Source: Hyphomicrobiales bacterium
Lineage (GTDB): Bacteria > Pseudomonadota > Alphaproteobacteria > Rhizobiales > Xanthobacteraceae
DNA: 8,155 bases
Assembly: GCA_026400425.1 (NCBI GenBank)
Contig: JAPLPC010000136.1
Location: forward strand, 1 to 8,155
Reading direction: 5' to 3'
The translations under genes were made by a program, and so were the position numbers. The first letter of the stretch is position 1. Each line of letters starts with the position of its first letter. The notes below the pieces were generated by a model. That model made no database searches, was not told where the DNA came from, and saw only the letters and a list, made by a program, of their open reading frames with translations. Below, piece by piece: positions 1 to 7,182 of the stretch.

Positions 1-1138
1 CATGGGTCAGTTGCACCGAGCCGCCGGTGAGGAACACGGCCTCGATATCGGCCGGCTTCAAGCTCGCCTGCGACAGGCAGATACCGATCCGAGCCTCTAT
101 GCGGTCGGCCAGCGTCTGGGTGTGGCTGACGAGTTCCTTGCGCGCCAGGCCGGCTTTGAGACCGGGCTTCAGCCAATCCAGCGCAATGCTCGATTTCGGT
201 TTGTCGGACAGGCCGATCTTGGCCCCCTCGACCTCCATCGCCAGCGTGTGGCCGCGCTGCTCCTCCAGCACGCGCAGCAGGCGATCGAGCAATTCCGGCT
301 GCTGCGCTTCATAGCGCACCTGCCGGATCTCGTTCATCACCCGGGAATCATACATCCGGTTGATGCTCGACCATGTGGCGAGGTCGTGGAAATAGCCGGA
401 GGGCACGTCGAGCCCGGCGCGCTTCATCGCCGAACGATAACCGAGCAAGGGCATGACGACGCCAAGACTGAGCAGGCGATCGAAATCGGTGCCGCCGATG
501 CGCACGCCGTCATTGGCGAGAATGTCGTCCTTGCGATCGGCATGGCGGTGCCGCTCCGGCGACAGCCGCACGATGGAGAAGTCCGACGTACCGCCGCCGA
601 TATCGGCGATCAGCGCGATCTCTTCCGCATTGATCTGGCGCTCGTAATCGAGCGCTGCGGCGATCGGTTCGAACTGGAACGAGACATCGGTGAAGCCGAT
701 ATCCTTGGCGATCCCGAGCAAGACATCCTCAGCCTTGCGATCGCCGGCCGGATTGTCATCGACGAAAAACACCGGACGGCCGTGCACCACCTGGCGCAGT
801 TCGCCGCCGGTTGCGGCCTCTGCACGCCGCTTCACGGCGCCGATATAATTGCCGATGACGCTGCGAAAGCCGATGCGCTCACGGCCGACGCGCGTGGTCT
901 CGTCGATCAGCGAAGTGCCGAGCACCGATTTCAGGCTGCGCATCAGGCGTCCGGGCACGCCATCGACATAGGCTTCCATCGCCTTGCGCCCGATCAGGGC
1001 GCCGGTATCGGCCTTGTAGAAGATGGCGCTCGGAATCGTGGCATGCGCATCTTCCAGCGCAGCCAGAACCGGGACGTCATTGATGATGCTACCGAGCGTC
1101 GTGTTCGACGTTCCAAAATCCAGACCGCAAATCGACAT
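1..1138 (-). CDS. Hsp70-family (YegD-like) chaperone/ATPase, 3' end cut by window edge
   Basis: The reading frame runs uninterrupted for 379 codons from ATG 1138-1136 to the left edge, so the C-terminus is missing. A GGAG ribosome site (1147-1144) sits 5 nt before the ATG and fixes the start. The protein opens with the actin/Hsp70 phosphate-1 motif GLDFGTSNTTLG (residues 5-16). It continues with FEPIAAALDYE (about 158-168), the phosphate-2 motif DIGGGTSDFS (about 178-187), IGGTDFDRLL, and the adenosine-site motif VFLTGGS (about 367-373). This is the Hsp70 nucleotide-binding fold. The spacing and the IGGTDFDRLLSLGVVMPLLGYRS-like region resemble YegD-type proteins of roughly 420-450 residues, which lack a canonical DnaK substrate-binding domain. 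Whether such a domain follows here cannot be seen. The role is probably an ATP-dependent cytoplasmic chaperone-like function; client and partners are unknown. It is divergent from tex. Confidence 0.88.
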   Translation of the reverse strand, partial: MSICGLDFGTSNTTLGSIINDVPVLAALEDAHATIPSAIFYKADTGALIGRKAMEAYVDGVPGRLMRSLKSVLGTSLIDETTRVGRERIGFRSVIGNYIGAVKRRAEAATGGELRQVVHGRPVFFVDDNPAGDRKAEDVLLGIAKDIGFTDVSFQFEPIAAALDYERQINAEEIALIADIGGGTSDFSIVRLSPERHRHADRKDDILANDGVRIGGTDFDRLLSLGVVMPLLGYRSAMKRAGLDVPSGYFHDLATWSSINRMYDSRVMNEIRQVRYEAQQPELLDRLLRVLEEQRGHTLAMEVEGAKIGLSDKPKSSIALDWLKPGLKAGLARKELVSHTQTLADRIEARIGICLSQASLKPADIEAVFLTGGSVQLTH

Positions 1139-1191
1139 GACCGCTCCAAAAGGACGGTCCGTCTACACAGTTCGGCGGATACGATCCAGCA

Positions 1192-1215
1192 CTATATTTT
1201 TGCACAGCAATATAG
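1192..1215. repeat. AT-rich inverted repeat in the Hsp70/tex divergent intergenic region
   Basis: CTATATT (1192-1198) is the exact reverse complement of AATATAG (1209-1215), with a 10-nt centre. It lies about 55 bp upstream of the Hsp70-family ATG and 170 bp upstream of the tex start, in an otherwise GC-rich setting. On the minus strand the right position is taken by TATAGT (1196-1191), which could be a -10 element. A TTGCAG-like -35 would be about 19 bp further upstream, which is a poor fit. It may be an operator or simply the AT-rich promoter core; nothing identifies a regulator. Confidence 0.35.
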
Positions 1216-1385
1216 CTGCAACGCGCGCAATCATTACGAAATCACGAAGCCTTTTCAAAGCGGAACAGACGATTCACAGACCAATCTGCGGCCGCGATCA
1301 GGGTTGATGAATCGCCGAAGCCCGGTCCATAACCCGCTGACGACGGCGGGATGACCGCTACAGACTTTCGAAGGAATGGCGACGC

Positions 1386-2804
1386 GTGGCAAACATCAAT
1401 CAGAAGATCGCAGACGAACTTGGCGTGCGCGAACAGCAGGTCGCGGCGACGGTGGAACTGCTCGACGGCGGCGCCACCGTGCCGTTCGTCGCGCGCTACC
1501 GCAAGGAAATCACCGGCGGTCTCGACGACGCGCAATTGCGCACGCTGGAAGAGCGCCTGACCTATCTGCGCGAGCTCGAAGACCGCCGCAAGGTGATCCT
1601 GGAATCGGTGCGTGAACAGGGCAAGCTCGACGCCAGTGTCGAAGCCGCCATCATGACCGCCGACACCAAGGGACGGCTGGAAGACATCTATCTGCCGTTC
1701 AAGCCGAAGCGCCGCACCAAGGCTGAGATCGCCAAGGAAGCCGGCCTGATGCCGCTGGCGGACATCCTGCTCGCCGAGCCGCAGAACGATCCGAAGGTGA
1801 TGGCGGAAGCTTACGTCAATGCCGACAAGCAGGTTGTCGACGTCACCGCCGCCCTCGACGGCGCGCGCGCGATCCTCGTCGAACGTTTTGCCGAAGACGC
1901 CGACCTGATCGGCGCGCTGCGCGAGCAGATGTGGTCGAACGGCGTGATGGCCTCGAAGGTGCGCGACGGCAAGAAGGCCGAGGGCGAGAAATTCAAGGAC
2001 TATTTCGACTTCTCGGAGCCGCTGCACAAGCTGCCGTCGCATCGCGTGCTGGCGCTGTTCCGCGGCGAAAAGGAAGAAGTGCTCGACCTCACGATGCTGC
2101 CCGAGCCGGTGCCGGCGACGCCCCCCACCACGATCACGCCAAGCTCGTATGAGATGAAGATCATGGCGCGCGTCGGCGTTTCCGACAAAGGCCGCCCCGG
2201 CGACAAGTGGCTGACCGATACGGTGCGCTGGGCCTGGCGCACCAAGATCCAGGTGCATCTCAATATCGATTTGCGGATGCGGCTGTGGACTTCCGCAGAA
2301 GAAGAAGGCGTGCGCGTGTTCGCCTCCAACCTGCGCGACCTGCTGCTGGCAGCGCCTGCCGGCGCGCGCGTCACCATGGGCCTCGATCCCGGTTTTCGCT
2401 CCGGCGTGAAGACCGCCATCATCGATGCCACCGGCAAAGTCGTCGCGACAACGGCGATCTTCCCACATGAACCGCAGCGGCAGTGGGATGCAGCGTTGGC
2501 AACGCTCGGCAAGCTCGCCGTGCAGCACAAGGTCGAGCTGATCGCCATCGGCAACGGCACCGCGTCGCGCGAGACCGACAAGCTTGCGACCGATCTGCTC
2601 AAGCTGTTGCCGGACCTGAAGATGACCAAGATCGTGGTCTCGGAAGCCGGCGCGTCGGTGTATTCGGCTTCGGCCTTCGCCTCGGAAGAACTGCCCGAGC
2701 TCGACGTCACCCTGCGCGGCGCCGTCTCCATCGCGCGCCGCCTGCAGGACCCTCTGGCCGAGCTGGTGAAGATCGATCCGAAAGCGATCGGCGTCGGCCC
2801 GTGA
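1386..2804 (+). CDS. tex: Tex N-terminal fragment (Tex_N plus YqgF-like domain)
   Basis: This fragment is 472 residues long, starting at GTG 1386-1388. AAGGA (1371-1375) lies 10 nt upstream, and no in-frame ATG is available upstream; the ATG at 1376 is in another frame. Residues 1 to about 190 are the helical N-terminal Tex region, with [18 protein letters not shown] near 27-44 and [17 protein letters not shown] near 96-112. The YqgF/RNase H-like domain begins at [13 protein letters not shown] (about 331-343) and runs through [12 protein letters not shown] and [13 protein letters not shown]. The fragment ends at [11 protein letters not shown] just before the QYQHD segment expected in the family. 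It lacks the helix-hairpin-helix and S1 nucleic-acid-binding parts, so alone it is unlikely to be fully functional. Transcription is probably from the 247-bp region shared with the divergent Hsp70-family gene. Confidence 0.8.
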   Translation: MANINQKIADELGVREQQVAATVELLDGGATVPFVARYRKEITGGLDDAQLRTLEERLTYLRELEDRRKVILESVREQGKLDASVEAAIMTADTKGRLEDIYLPFKPKRRTKAEIAKEAGLMPLADILLAEPQNDPKVMAEAYVNADKQVVDVTAALDGARAILVERFAEDADLIGALREQMWSNGVMASKVRDGKKAEGEKFKDYFDFSEPLHKLPSHRVLALFRGEKEEVLDLTMLPEPVPATPPTTITPSSYEMKIMARVGVSDKGRPGDKWLTDTVRWAWRTKIQVHLNIDLRMRLWTSAEEEGVRVFASNLRDLLLAAPAGARVTMGLDPGFRSGVKTAIIDATGKVVATTAIFPHEPQRQWDAALATLGKLAVQHKVELIAIGNGTASRETDKLATDLLKLLPDLKMTKIVVSEAGASVYSASAFASEELPELDVTLRGAVSIARRLQDPLAELVKIDPKAIGVGP

Positions 2805-3661
2805 ACGGCGTCGGCGTTGATCTCAATACGGCATCCGCACCGTTGCTCGCACGCGTGTCGGGCATCGGTAGCGGGCTCGCCCAGAGCATCGTGCAGCACC
2901 GCGATGCCAATGGCCCGTTCAAGTCGCGCAAGGGGCTGAAGGATGTGCCACGTCTCGGCCCCAAGGCATTCGAACAATGCGCCGGCTTCCTGCGCATCCA
3001 TGACAGCGAGGACCCGCTGGATAAATCCGGCGTGCATCCGGAAGCCTATCCGCTGGTGCGCAAGATCATCGAAGCCACCAAGAGCGACATCCATGCACTG
3101 ATCGGCAATGCCGAAGTACTGCGCAAGGTGCAGCCGAAGAGCTTCGTCGATGACACGTTCGGTCTGCCGACGGTCACGGATATTCTGAAAGAACTCGAAA
3201 AGCCCGGCCGCGATCCCCGCCCCGCCTTCAAGGCCGCGGTGTTCATGGAAGGCGTCGAGAAGGTCTCCGACCTCAAGCCCGGCATGATCCTCGAAGGCAC
3301 CGTCACCAATGTCGCCGCCTTCGGCGCCTTCGTCGATGTCGGCGTGCATCAGGATGGCCTGATCCACATCTCGGCGATGTCAAAGACCTTCATCAAGGAT
3401 CCGCGCGAGGTGGTGAAGCCCGGCGACATCGTCAAGGTGAAGGTGCTCGAGGTCGAGGTCGATCGCAAGCGCATCGCCTTGTCGCTGCGCATGGACGATC
3501 CGATCGGCGCCAAGGCCGAGCGTCCGAAAGCCGATCGCGGCCCGCGCTTCAGCGAGAAGAACATGACGTCGCGCACGCCGAGCAAGCCCGAAGCCGGCGG
3601 CGGTGCATTTGCGGAAGCCATGCGCCGTGCGGCCGAGAAAGGCACCGGCAAGGGGCGTTAA
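2801..3661 (+). CDS. tex: Tex C-terminal fragment (helix-hairpin-helix plus S1 domain)
   Basis: This is the remainder of Tex in the +1 frame. If translation restarts at GTG 2801-2803, whose last two bases begin the TGA of the upstream fragment, the product is 286 residues. It opens with [21 protein letters not shown], then the helix-hairpin-helix region to [14 protein letters not shown] (about residues 7-66). A helical linker follows ([16 protein letters not shown]). The S1 OB-fold runs from [20 protein letters not shown] (about 161-180) through QDGLIHIS to [19 protein letters not shown] (to about 231), followed by a basic low-complexity tail ending in GTGKGR and TAA. No convincing Shine-Dalgarno precedes the GTG, so any expression would depend on termination-reinitiation coupling. 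The frame stays open upstream to 2483, but that part is antisense-like noise in another frame of tex. Confidence 0.7.
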   Translation: MNGVGVDLNTASAPLLARVSGIGSGLAQSIVQHRDANGPFKSRKGLKDVPRLGPKAFEQCAGFLRIHDSEDPLDKSGVHPEAYPLVRKIIEATKSDIHALIGNAEVLRKVQPKSFVDDTFGLPTVTDILKELEKPGRDPRPAFKAAVFMEGVEKVSDLKPGMILEGTVTNVAAFGAFVDVGVHQDGLIHISAMSKTFIKDPREVVKPGDIVKVKVLEVEVDRKRIALSLRMDDPIGAKAERPKADRGPRFSEKNMTSRTPSKPEAGGGAFAEAMRRAAEKGTGKGR

Positions 3662-3673
3662 AACGTGCATCAC

Positions 3674-3701
3674 CCGCAGCCGGCACATAGACTGGCTGCG
3701 G
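3674..3701 (+). terminator. GC-rich stem-loop after tex, possible terminator
   Basis: CCGCAGCC (3674-3681) pairs exactly with GGCTGCGG (3694-3701). A G-U and a G-C pair can extend the stem to 10 bp around an 8-nt loop. It starts 13 nt after the tex TAA and ends 27 nt before the next gene. No U-run follows, so it is not a classic intrinsic terminator; it may instead protect the tex mRNA 3' end or attenuate read-through. Confidence 0.4.
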
Positions 3702-3728
3702 AGTTAGGATGCGCGGGAACGCCTCTGC

Positions 3729-4148
3729 ATGTTGTCACGGATCACAATCTGGGCGCGCGCGCTGAAGACGGATGTGCATGCCGTCTATCTCGCCGCGCGT
3801 GATCCGCGCATGCCTTGGCCGGCCAAGATCCTGGCCATCGCCGTCACCGCTTACGCGCTGTCACCCATCGACTTGATCCCGGACTTCGTGCCTGTGCTCG
3901 GCTATCTCGACGATCTCCTCATCGTGCCGCTCGGCATCTGGCTGGTGGTAAAGCTGGTGCCCGATGAAGTGATGGCAGAATATCGCGACAAGGCCCGCGC
4001 CGCCGCACAGCGACCGATCAGCAAAGCCGGCATGATCGCGATCATCATGGTGTGGAGCGCTGCCGCTCTGCTGCTGGGTTGGCTCGGCTATCGGTACTGG
4101 ACACAGAGCTGGACAGTCGCTCCGCAGCCTGCTCCGCCACGGGAATGA
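3729..4148 (+). CDS. DUF1232 / YkvA-family small membrane protein
   Basis: The product is 139 residues, from ATG 3729 with only a weak GGGA 10 nt upstream. The family hallmark SPIDLIPDFVPVLGYLDD lies at residues 45-62, inside a DUF1232 domain of about residues 32-76 with two hydrophobic stretches (about 31-49 and 63-77). A further strongly hydrophobic segment (about 101-121, GMIAIIMVWSAAALLLGWLG) is probably a transmembrane helix, followed by a proline-rich tail. The biochemical function of the family is not established, and a role at the inner membrane is inferred only from hydrophobicity. It lies 67 bp after tex in the same orientation and could be read from the tex promoter. The last 104 bp overlap the 3' end of the convergent histidine kinase gene, covering exactly the C-terminal hydrophobic helix and tail. 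Confidence 0.8.
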   Translation: MLSRITIWARALKTDVHAVYLAARDPRMPWPAKILAIAVTAYALSPIDLIPDFVPVLGYLDDLLIVPLGIWLVVKLVPDEVMAEYRDKARAAAQRPISKAGMIAIIMVWSAAALLLGWLGYRYWTQSWTVAPQPAPPRE

Positions 4149-5466
4149 CGGCGTCGATGGTCACGCCCGCATCGTCGGAGACGATGGTGAGCGCGCCACC
4201 CAACGCCCACACCCGTTCGCGCATGCCGATCAGGCCGAAACCGGAGTGGCGATCGGTACCGAGACCGCGGCCGTTGTCGCTGATGCGCACGTTGACGACG
4301 TCTGCGCCCTCTTCCGGCGCGGTGATGCTGACGCTCACATGCGTGGCCTGGGCGTGCCGGAACACATTGGTTAGCGCCTCCTGCACGACGCGATAGGCCG
4401 TCAGTTCGGCAGCTTCGCCGAGTCGGGCCGGCATCGCATCAATGTGGCTGTCGATCGTCACGCCGGGATAGGTTTCGCGCCACAGTCGCAGCAGTGCTTC
4501 GATCGCTTCCGGCAGGCCGAGATCGTCTAGACCGGCCGGGCGCAGCCGTTCCAGGATGCGGCGATTGTATTGCTGAAGCACGTTGATCTGCGCCAGAATC
4601 GCGGCGCCGTGTTTTGATAAAGCGCCTGTGCCTGCCGGATCACGCTCCGCCAGCCGCATCACGGCGCCCGCATGGGCACGCAGCGCAAACAGATGCGGAC
4701 CGAATTCGTCATGCAGTTCGCGTGCGATATCCTTCCGCTCGAGATCCTGCAGCGACACCATGCGCTCCGACAACCGCCGTCGATCTTCGAGCGCGTCCGC
4801 CAATGTGGCGGCCAGATGGTTCAGCCTTTCGCACAGCGCCGCGAGCTCCGGCGCGCCAGACGGCGCCACCCGTGCCTGGTATCGCCCGGCTTCGATCTCC
4901 TTCATCGCTTGCGACAACGTATCGAGCGGCGCCAGCGCGCGGCCGACGACGATGCTCGTCACGACAAACAGCGCCACGGCGACGATCAGACCGAGCGTCA
5001 GCTGCGTGACGATCCCGTCCCAGATTTCCTGCATCTCGTCGTCGGGATGCGAGGTGATCGACAGCGTCTGCGGCCTGCCACCCACCGACACCGGCACCGC
5101 GACGGATATCCGCTCTGGATGGATCAGCGCCACGAACCACGATGGCGCATGGCCTGCGCCACCATCAGGCTTCGCGCTTTCACGAGCAGCCGTCGGCTCG
5201 CCTTCCCTGACGATGCTGACATGACGCAATCGATTGAGATCGGCGACCACCCTGTCGAGTCGAGCCTCGGCGTCAGGCCCATCGCCGAGACCGGGACCGA
5301 TGCTTGTGATCACCTCGCGTGCCAAGCGGATGACGCTGCGATCCTCGGCCTCGACCCGCGGCCGCGCCTCCAGCACGAGGCGCGTCACATTGGCCATCAG
5401 GCCGAATGCCAGCACCACCCCCACGAGGCAATTGATCCGGGCGCGCAGCGACAGGGTCCGCCACAT
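4045..5466 (-). CDS. flhS: NarL/UhpB-type sensor histidine kinase, FlhS-like
   Basis: This is an inner-membrane sensor kinase of 473 residues if it starts at ATG 5466. A 13-codon longer version from ATG 5505 is possible, but MWRTLSLRARIN is the natural family N-terminus; neither start has a strong ribosome site. TM1 is about residues 11-29, followed by a periplasmic sensor region of about 30-150. TM2 is about 154-177, followed by a HAMP-like linker with LAPLDTLSQAMKEIEAGRY. The phosphoacceptor helix has ELHDEFGPHLFALR, with His at about 252 (HisKA_3 type). The ATPase domain shows the N box (ALTNVFRHA, Asn about 367), DNGRG (397-401) and GFGLIGM (about 409-415), all intact. It probably phosphorylates the divergent regulator at 5663-6340. 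The FlhS assignment comes from this pairing and the adjacent S-formylglutathione hydrolase, so the formaldehyde- or C1-related signal is inferred. Its C-terminal tail overlaps the DUF1232 gene. Confidence 0.85.
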   Translation of the reverse strand: MWRTLSLRARINCLVGVVLAFGLMANVTRLVLEARPRVEAEDRSVIRLAREVITSIGPGLGDGPDAEARLDRVVADLNRLRHVSIVREGEPTAARESAKPDGGAGHAPSWFVALIHPERISVAVPVSVGGRPQTLSITSHPDDEMQEIWDGIVTQLTLGLIVAVALFVVTSIVVGRALAPLDTLSQAMKEIEAGRYQARVAPSGAPELAALCERLNHLAATLADALEDRRRLSERMVSLQDLERKDIARELHDEFGPHLFALRAHAGAVMRLAERDPAGTGALSKHGAAILAQINVLQQYNRRILERLRPAGLDDLGLPEAIEALLRLWRETYPGVTIDSHIDAMPARLGEAAELTAYRVVQEALTNVFRHAQATHVSVSITAPEEGADVVNVRISDNGRGLGTDRHSGFGLIGMRERVWALGGALTIVSDDAGVTIDAVIPVAEQAAERLSSSVSSTDSRANPAAERQRSTP

Positions 5467-5508
5467 GAGTTCACTTTCACCCGCGTCTCGCCCGTGACGC
5501 GCCATGGC

Positions 5509-5538
5509 TTGACATGTCCAATTGAGCGGCGTTCAAAT
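5509..5538 (+). promoter_or_regulatory. Candidate sigma70-type promoter for flhR-fghA
   Basis: A perfect TTGACA (5509-5514) is followed after 18 bp by TCAAAT (5533-5538), which matches 4 of 6 bases of TATAAT. The predicted transcript would have a 5' leader of about 115 nt before the flhR ATG at 5663. The -35 overlaps the 8-bp palindrome GACATGTC (5511-5518), which could let a regulator compete with or recruit RNA polymerase. Assignment is by pattern only. Confidence 0.4.
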
Positions 5539-5570
5539 CAAACCACACACGACCTTCGGTTGCCAGTCAT

Positions 5571-5589
5571 GTCATGCCGAAGCCATGAC
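5571..5589. promoter_or_regulatory. Inverted repeat in flhS/flhR intergenic region, possible operator
   Basis: GTCATG (5571-5576) and CATGAC (5584-5589) form an exact inverted repeat with a 7-bp centre. A further GTCAT (5566-5570) directly precedes it, and CATGTC (5568-5573) repeats the core of the upstream palindrome at 5511-5518. It lies between the two divergent genes, where a LuxR-type regulator would be expected to bind. It could equally form a small hairpin in the leader. No FlhR binding consensus is available to me for comparison. Confidence 0.3.
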
Positions 5590-5662
5590 GGTTGCGTCGC
5601 CACGAATGCAGCGCAACATCCGGATGCGAAACCGGCTTTACAGAAAGTCGTGGGAGCTGCTC

Positions 5663-6340
5663 ATGCGCGTGCTGATCGTCGACGATCATCCCATCATCAC
5701 CTCCGGCTGTCGCGCGGTGTTCTCCGACGATCCGGATATCGAACTGCTGGAAGCATCGGACGCCGCCAGTGGCGAGCAGATGTTTCTCACCGGCGATCCC
5801 GATATCTGCATCATCGACATCAACCTGCCGACAGTGTCCGGCTTCGAACTCGCACGGCGCATTCAGGCGCGCGACAGCGACGCGCGGATCATCATGTTCA
5901 GCATGAACGACGACCCTGTTTTCGCCGCACGCGCAATCGAGGCCGGCGCCAAGGGATATGTTTCCAAGACCGGCGATCCGCTCGATCTCGTCGAGGCCGT
6001 GTATGAAGTCGCGCAAGGCGGCACCTATCTGCCGCCGACCATGGCGCGCAATCTCGCTTTCGCGGGAACGGCACTGTCGCAAAGTCCGCTGACCAAGCTC
6101 AATGCGCGGGAGATGGAGATCCTGCGGCTGCTGGGCACCGGCAAAAGCCTTGCCGAAATTGCGTGGATGATCGATGCGTCTTACAAGACCGTGGCCAACA
6201 CCTCATCCTTGATGCGTCAGAAGCTGGGCATCCGCAGTTCCGTCGAACTCATGCGGTTCGCCATCGCAAATGGCATCGCCGCGCCGCAAACGCCCGCAAC
6301 ACCATCGACCCCGCGCCTGATCGAGCCTTCGCAATCATGA
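5663..6340 (+). CDS. flhR: NarL/LuxR-type response regulator, FlhR-like
   Basis: This is a cytoplasmic two-component transcription regulator of 225 residues. ATG 5663 is chosen because GGGAG (5652-5656) lies 6 nt upstream and the receiver starts directly with MRVLIVDDHP; the frame is open further upstream (from TTG 5522), but those codons look non-coding. The receiver has the acidic pair D7/D8, phosphoacceptor D52 in IIDINLP, S80 and K102 in YVSKTG. A LuxR-type helix-turn-helix spans about 143-205 (LNAREMEILRLLGTGKSLAE, then KTVANTSSLMRQKLG). All key residues are present. It is divergent from its probable kinase, and its TGA overlaps the ATG of fghA (ATGA at 6337-6340), indicating translational coupling. 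In Paracoccus, FlhSR controls formaldehyde and methylotrophy genes; the same role here is inferred from the neighbour. Confidence 0.87.
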   Translation: MRVLIVDDHPIITSGCRAVFSDDPDIELLEASDAASGEQMFLTGDPDICIIDINLPTVSGFELARRIQARDSDARIIMFSMNDDPVFAARAIEAGAKGYVSKTGDPLDLVEAVYEVAQGGTYLPPTMARNLAFAGTALSQSPLTKLNAREMEILRLLGTGKSLAEIAWMIDASYKTVANTSSLMRQKLGIRSSVELMRFAIANGIAAPQTPATPSTPRLIEPSQS

Positions 6341-7182
6341 CCATGCAGACAGTTTCACTGAATCGATGCTTCGCCGGCACCCAGGGCGTCTACAAACATG
6401 CCAGCACGGCGACCGGCACCGAGATGACGTTCTCGGTCTACGTCCCACCTCATCCGGATGGGGCAAAGCTGCCTGTGGTGTGGTATCTGTCCGGCCTCAC
6501 CTGCACCCACGCCAATGTCACCGAGAAAGGTGAGTTTCGCGCCGCCTGTGCCGAGCTTGGTCTGATCTTCGTGGCGCCGGATACCAGTCCGCGCGGCGCC
6601 GATGTGCCCGGCGATCCGCAGAACGTCTATGATTTCGGCCTCGGCGCGGGCTTCTATGTCGATGCGACCCGGGAGCCTTTTGCGCGCCATTATCAGATGT
6701 GGAGCTACGTGACCGAGGAACTGCCGCAGCTCATTTGCGCAAACTTCCCAGCGGACGCATCCCGTCAGTCGATCATGGGCCATTCCATGGGCGGGCATGG
6801 CGCCCTCACCGCGGCGCTGCGACATCCGGATCGCTACCGCGCCGCCAGCGCATTCGCACCGATCGTCGCGCCGTCGCAGGTGCCGTGGGGCATCAAGGCG
6901 CTCGGCGGCTATCTCGGCGATGACAAGGCGGCGTGGCGCAAGCACGATGCCGTGGCGCTGATCGAGGATGGCGCGCGCGTTCCGGAGCTGCTGGTCGATC
7001 AGGGTGAAGCCGACAATTTCCTGAGCGAGCAATTGAAACCGGAGTTGCTGCAGCTTGCCTGCAACGCAGCCGGCATCGCGCTGACGCTGCGCCGACAGCC
7101 CGGCTACGATCACAGCTATTATTTCATCTCGACCTTCATGGCCGATCACCTGCGCTGGCACGCGGCGCGCCTGAAGGCCTGA
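6337..7182 (+). CDS. fghA: S-formylglutathione hydrolase
   Basis: This enzyme hydrolyses S-formylglutathione to formate and glutathione, the second step of glutathione-dependent formaldehyde detoxification in the cytoplasm. The 281-residue product, from ATG 6337, is a full-length esterase-D-type alpha/beta hydrolase. The family block YLSGLTCTHANVTEKG is at about 50-65, followed by APDTSPRG. The nucleophile elbow GHSMGGHG carries S150. Acid and base are probably D226 (in GEADNF) and H259 (in YDHSYYF), in good agreement with the recalled human esterase D triad. A second ATG six bases downstream is an alternative start. The ATGA overlap with the regulator gene implies one operon, so enzyme and regulator are co-expressed. 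The first enzyme of the pathway (S-(hydroxymethyl)glutathione dehydrogenase) is not in this window. The TGA directly abuts the stop of the convergent DUF2380 gene. Confidence 0.93.
   Translation: MTMQTVSLNRCFAGTQGVYKHASTATGTEMTFSVYVPPHPDGAKLPVVWYLSGLTCTHANVTEKGEFRAACAELGLIFVAPDTSPRGADVPGDPQNVYDFGLGAGFYVDATREPFARHYQMWSYVTEELPQLICANFPADASRQSIMGHSMGGHGALTAALRHPDRYRAASAFAPIVAPSQVPWGIKALGGYLGDDKAAWRKHDAVALIEDGARVPELLVDQGEADNFLSEQLKPELLQLACNAAGIALTLRRQPGYDHSYYFISTFMADHLRWHAARLKA

Larger units (their letters stand above)
1386..3661 (+). pseudogene. tex: tex, S1-domain transcription accessory protein, disrupted by an internal deletion/frameshift
   Basis: The two frames 1386-2804 and 2801-3661 together encode a nearly complete Tex protein: N-terminal helical region, YqgF/RNase H-like domain, helix-hairpin-helix region and C-terminal S1 domain. 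Tex is a cytoplasmic nucleic-acid-binding protein linked to transcription and stress tolerance. In intact homologues such as E. coli Tex (recalled), the motif GVG is followed by about 22 residues beginning QYQHDV and ending near VVEDC, then [12 protein letters not shown]. Here GVG is followed after only two bases (CC, 2799-2800) by the codons for [12 protein letters not shown]. About 64 bases are therefore absent, which is not a multiple of three, and the frame shifts into TGA at 2802-2804. Both sides are otherwise well preserved, so the lesion is either very recent or an assembly/sequencing artefact. Confidence 0.75.

Noticed and set aside
1333..1350. Small inverted repeat CCCGC/GCGGG before tex
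   Set aside because: The stem is only 5 bp in a GC-rich context, with no U-run and no conserved spacing to the start.
2..1354. 450-codon open frame on the plus strand
   Set aside because: It is antisense to the Hsp70-family gene, whose minus-strand translation has clear ATPase motifs. The plus frame has no recognisable domain and is open because of high GC3 codon bias.
1242..2528. 428-codon minus-strand open frame across the Hsp70/tex intergenic region and tex
   Set aside because: It is antisense to the well-conserved Tex N-terminal part, is rich in His/Arg/Ala as expected for a shadow frame, and shows no motif.
2000..3367. 455-codon minus-strand open frame across the tex frameshift
   Set aside because: It is a shadow frame of tex with Ser/Arg-rich composition and no domain. 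It does not explain the junction at 2800.
5522..5662. N-terminal extension of the response regulator from TTG 5522
   Set aside because: The extension has no resemblance to a receiver domain and covers the promoter-like region. ATG 5663 has a proper ribosome site and starts exactly at the receiver fold.
4672..6006. 444-codon plus-strand open frame spanning the kinase gene and the flhR start
   Set aside because: It is antisense to the kinase and out of frame with the regulator, both of which have intact family motifs.
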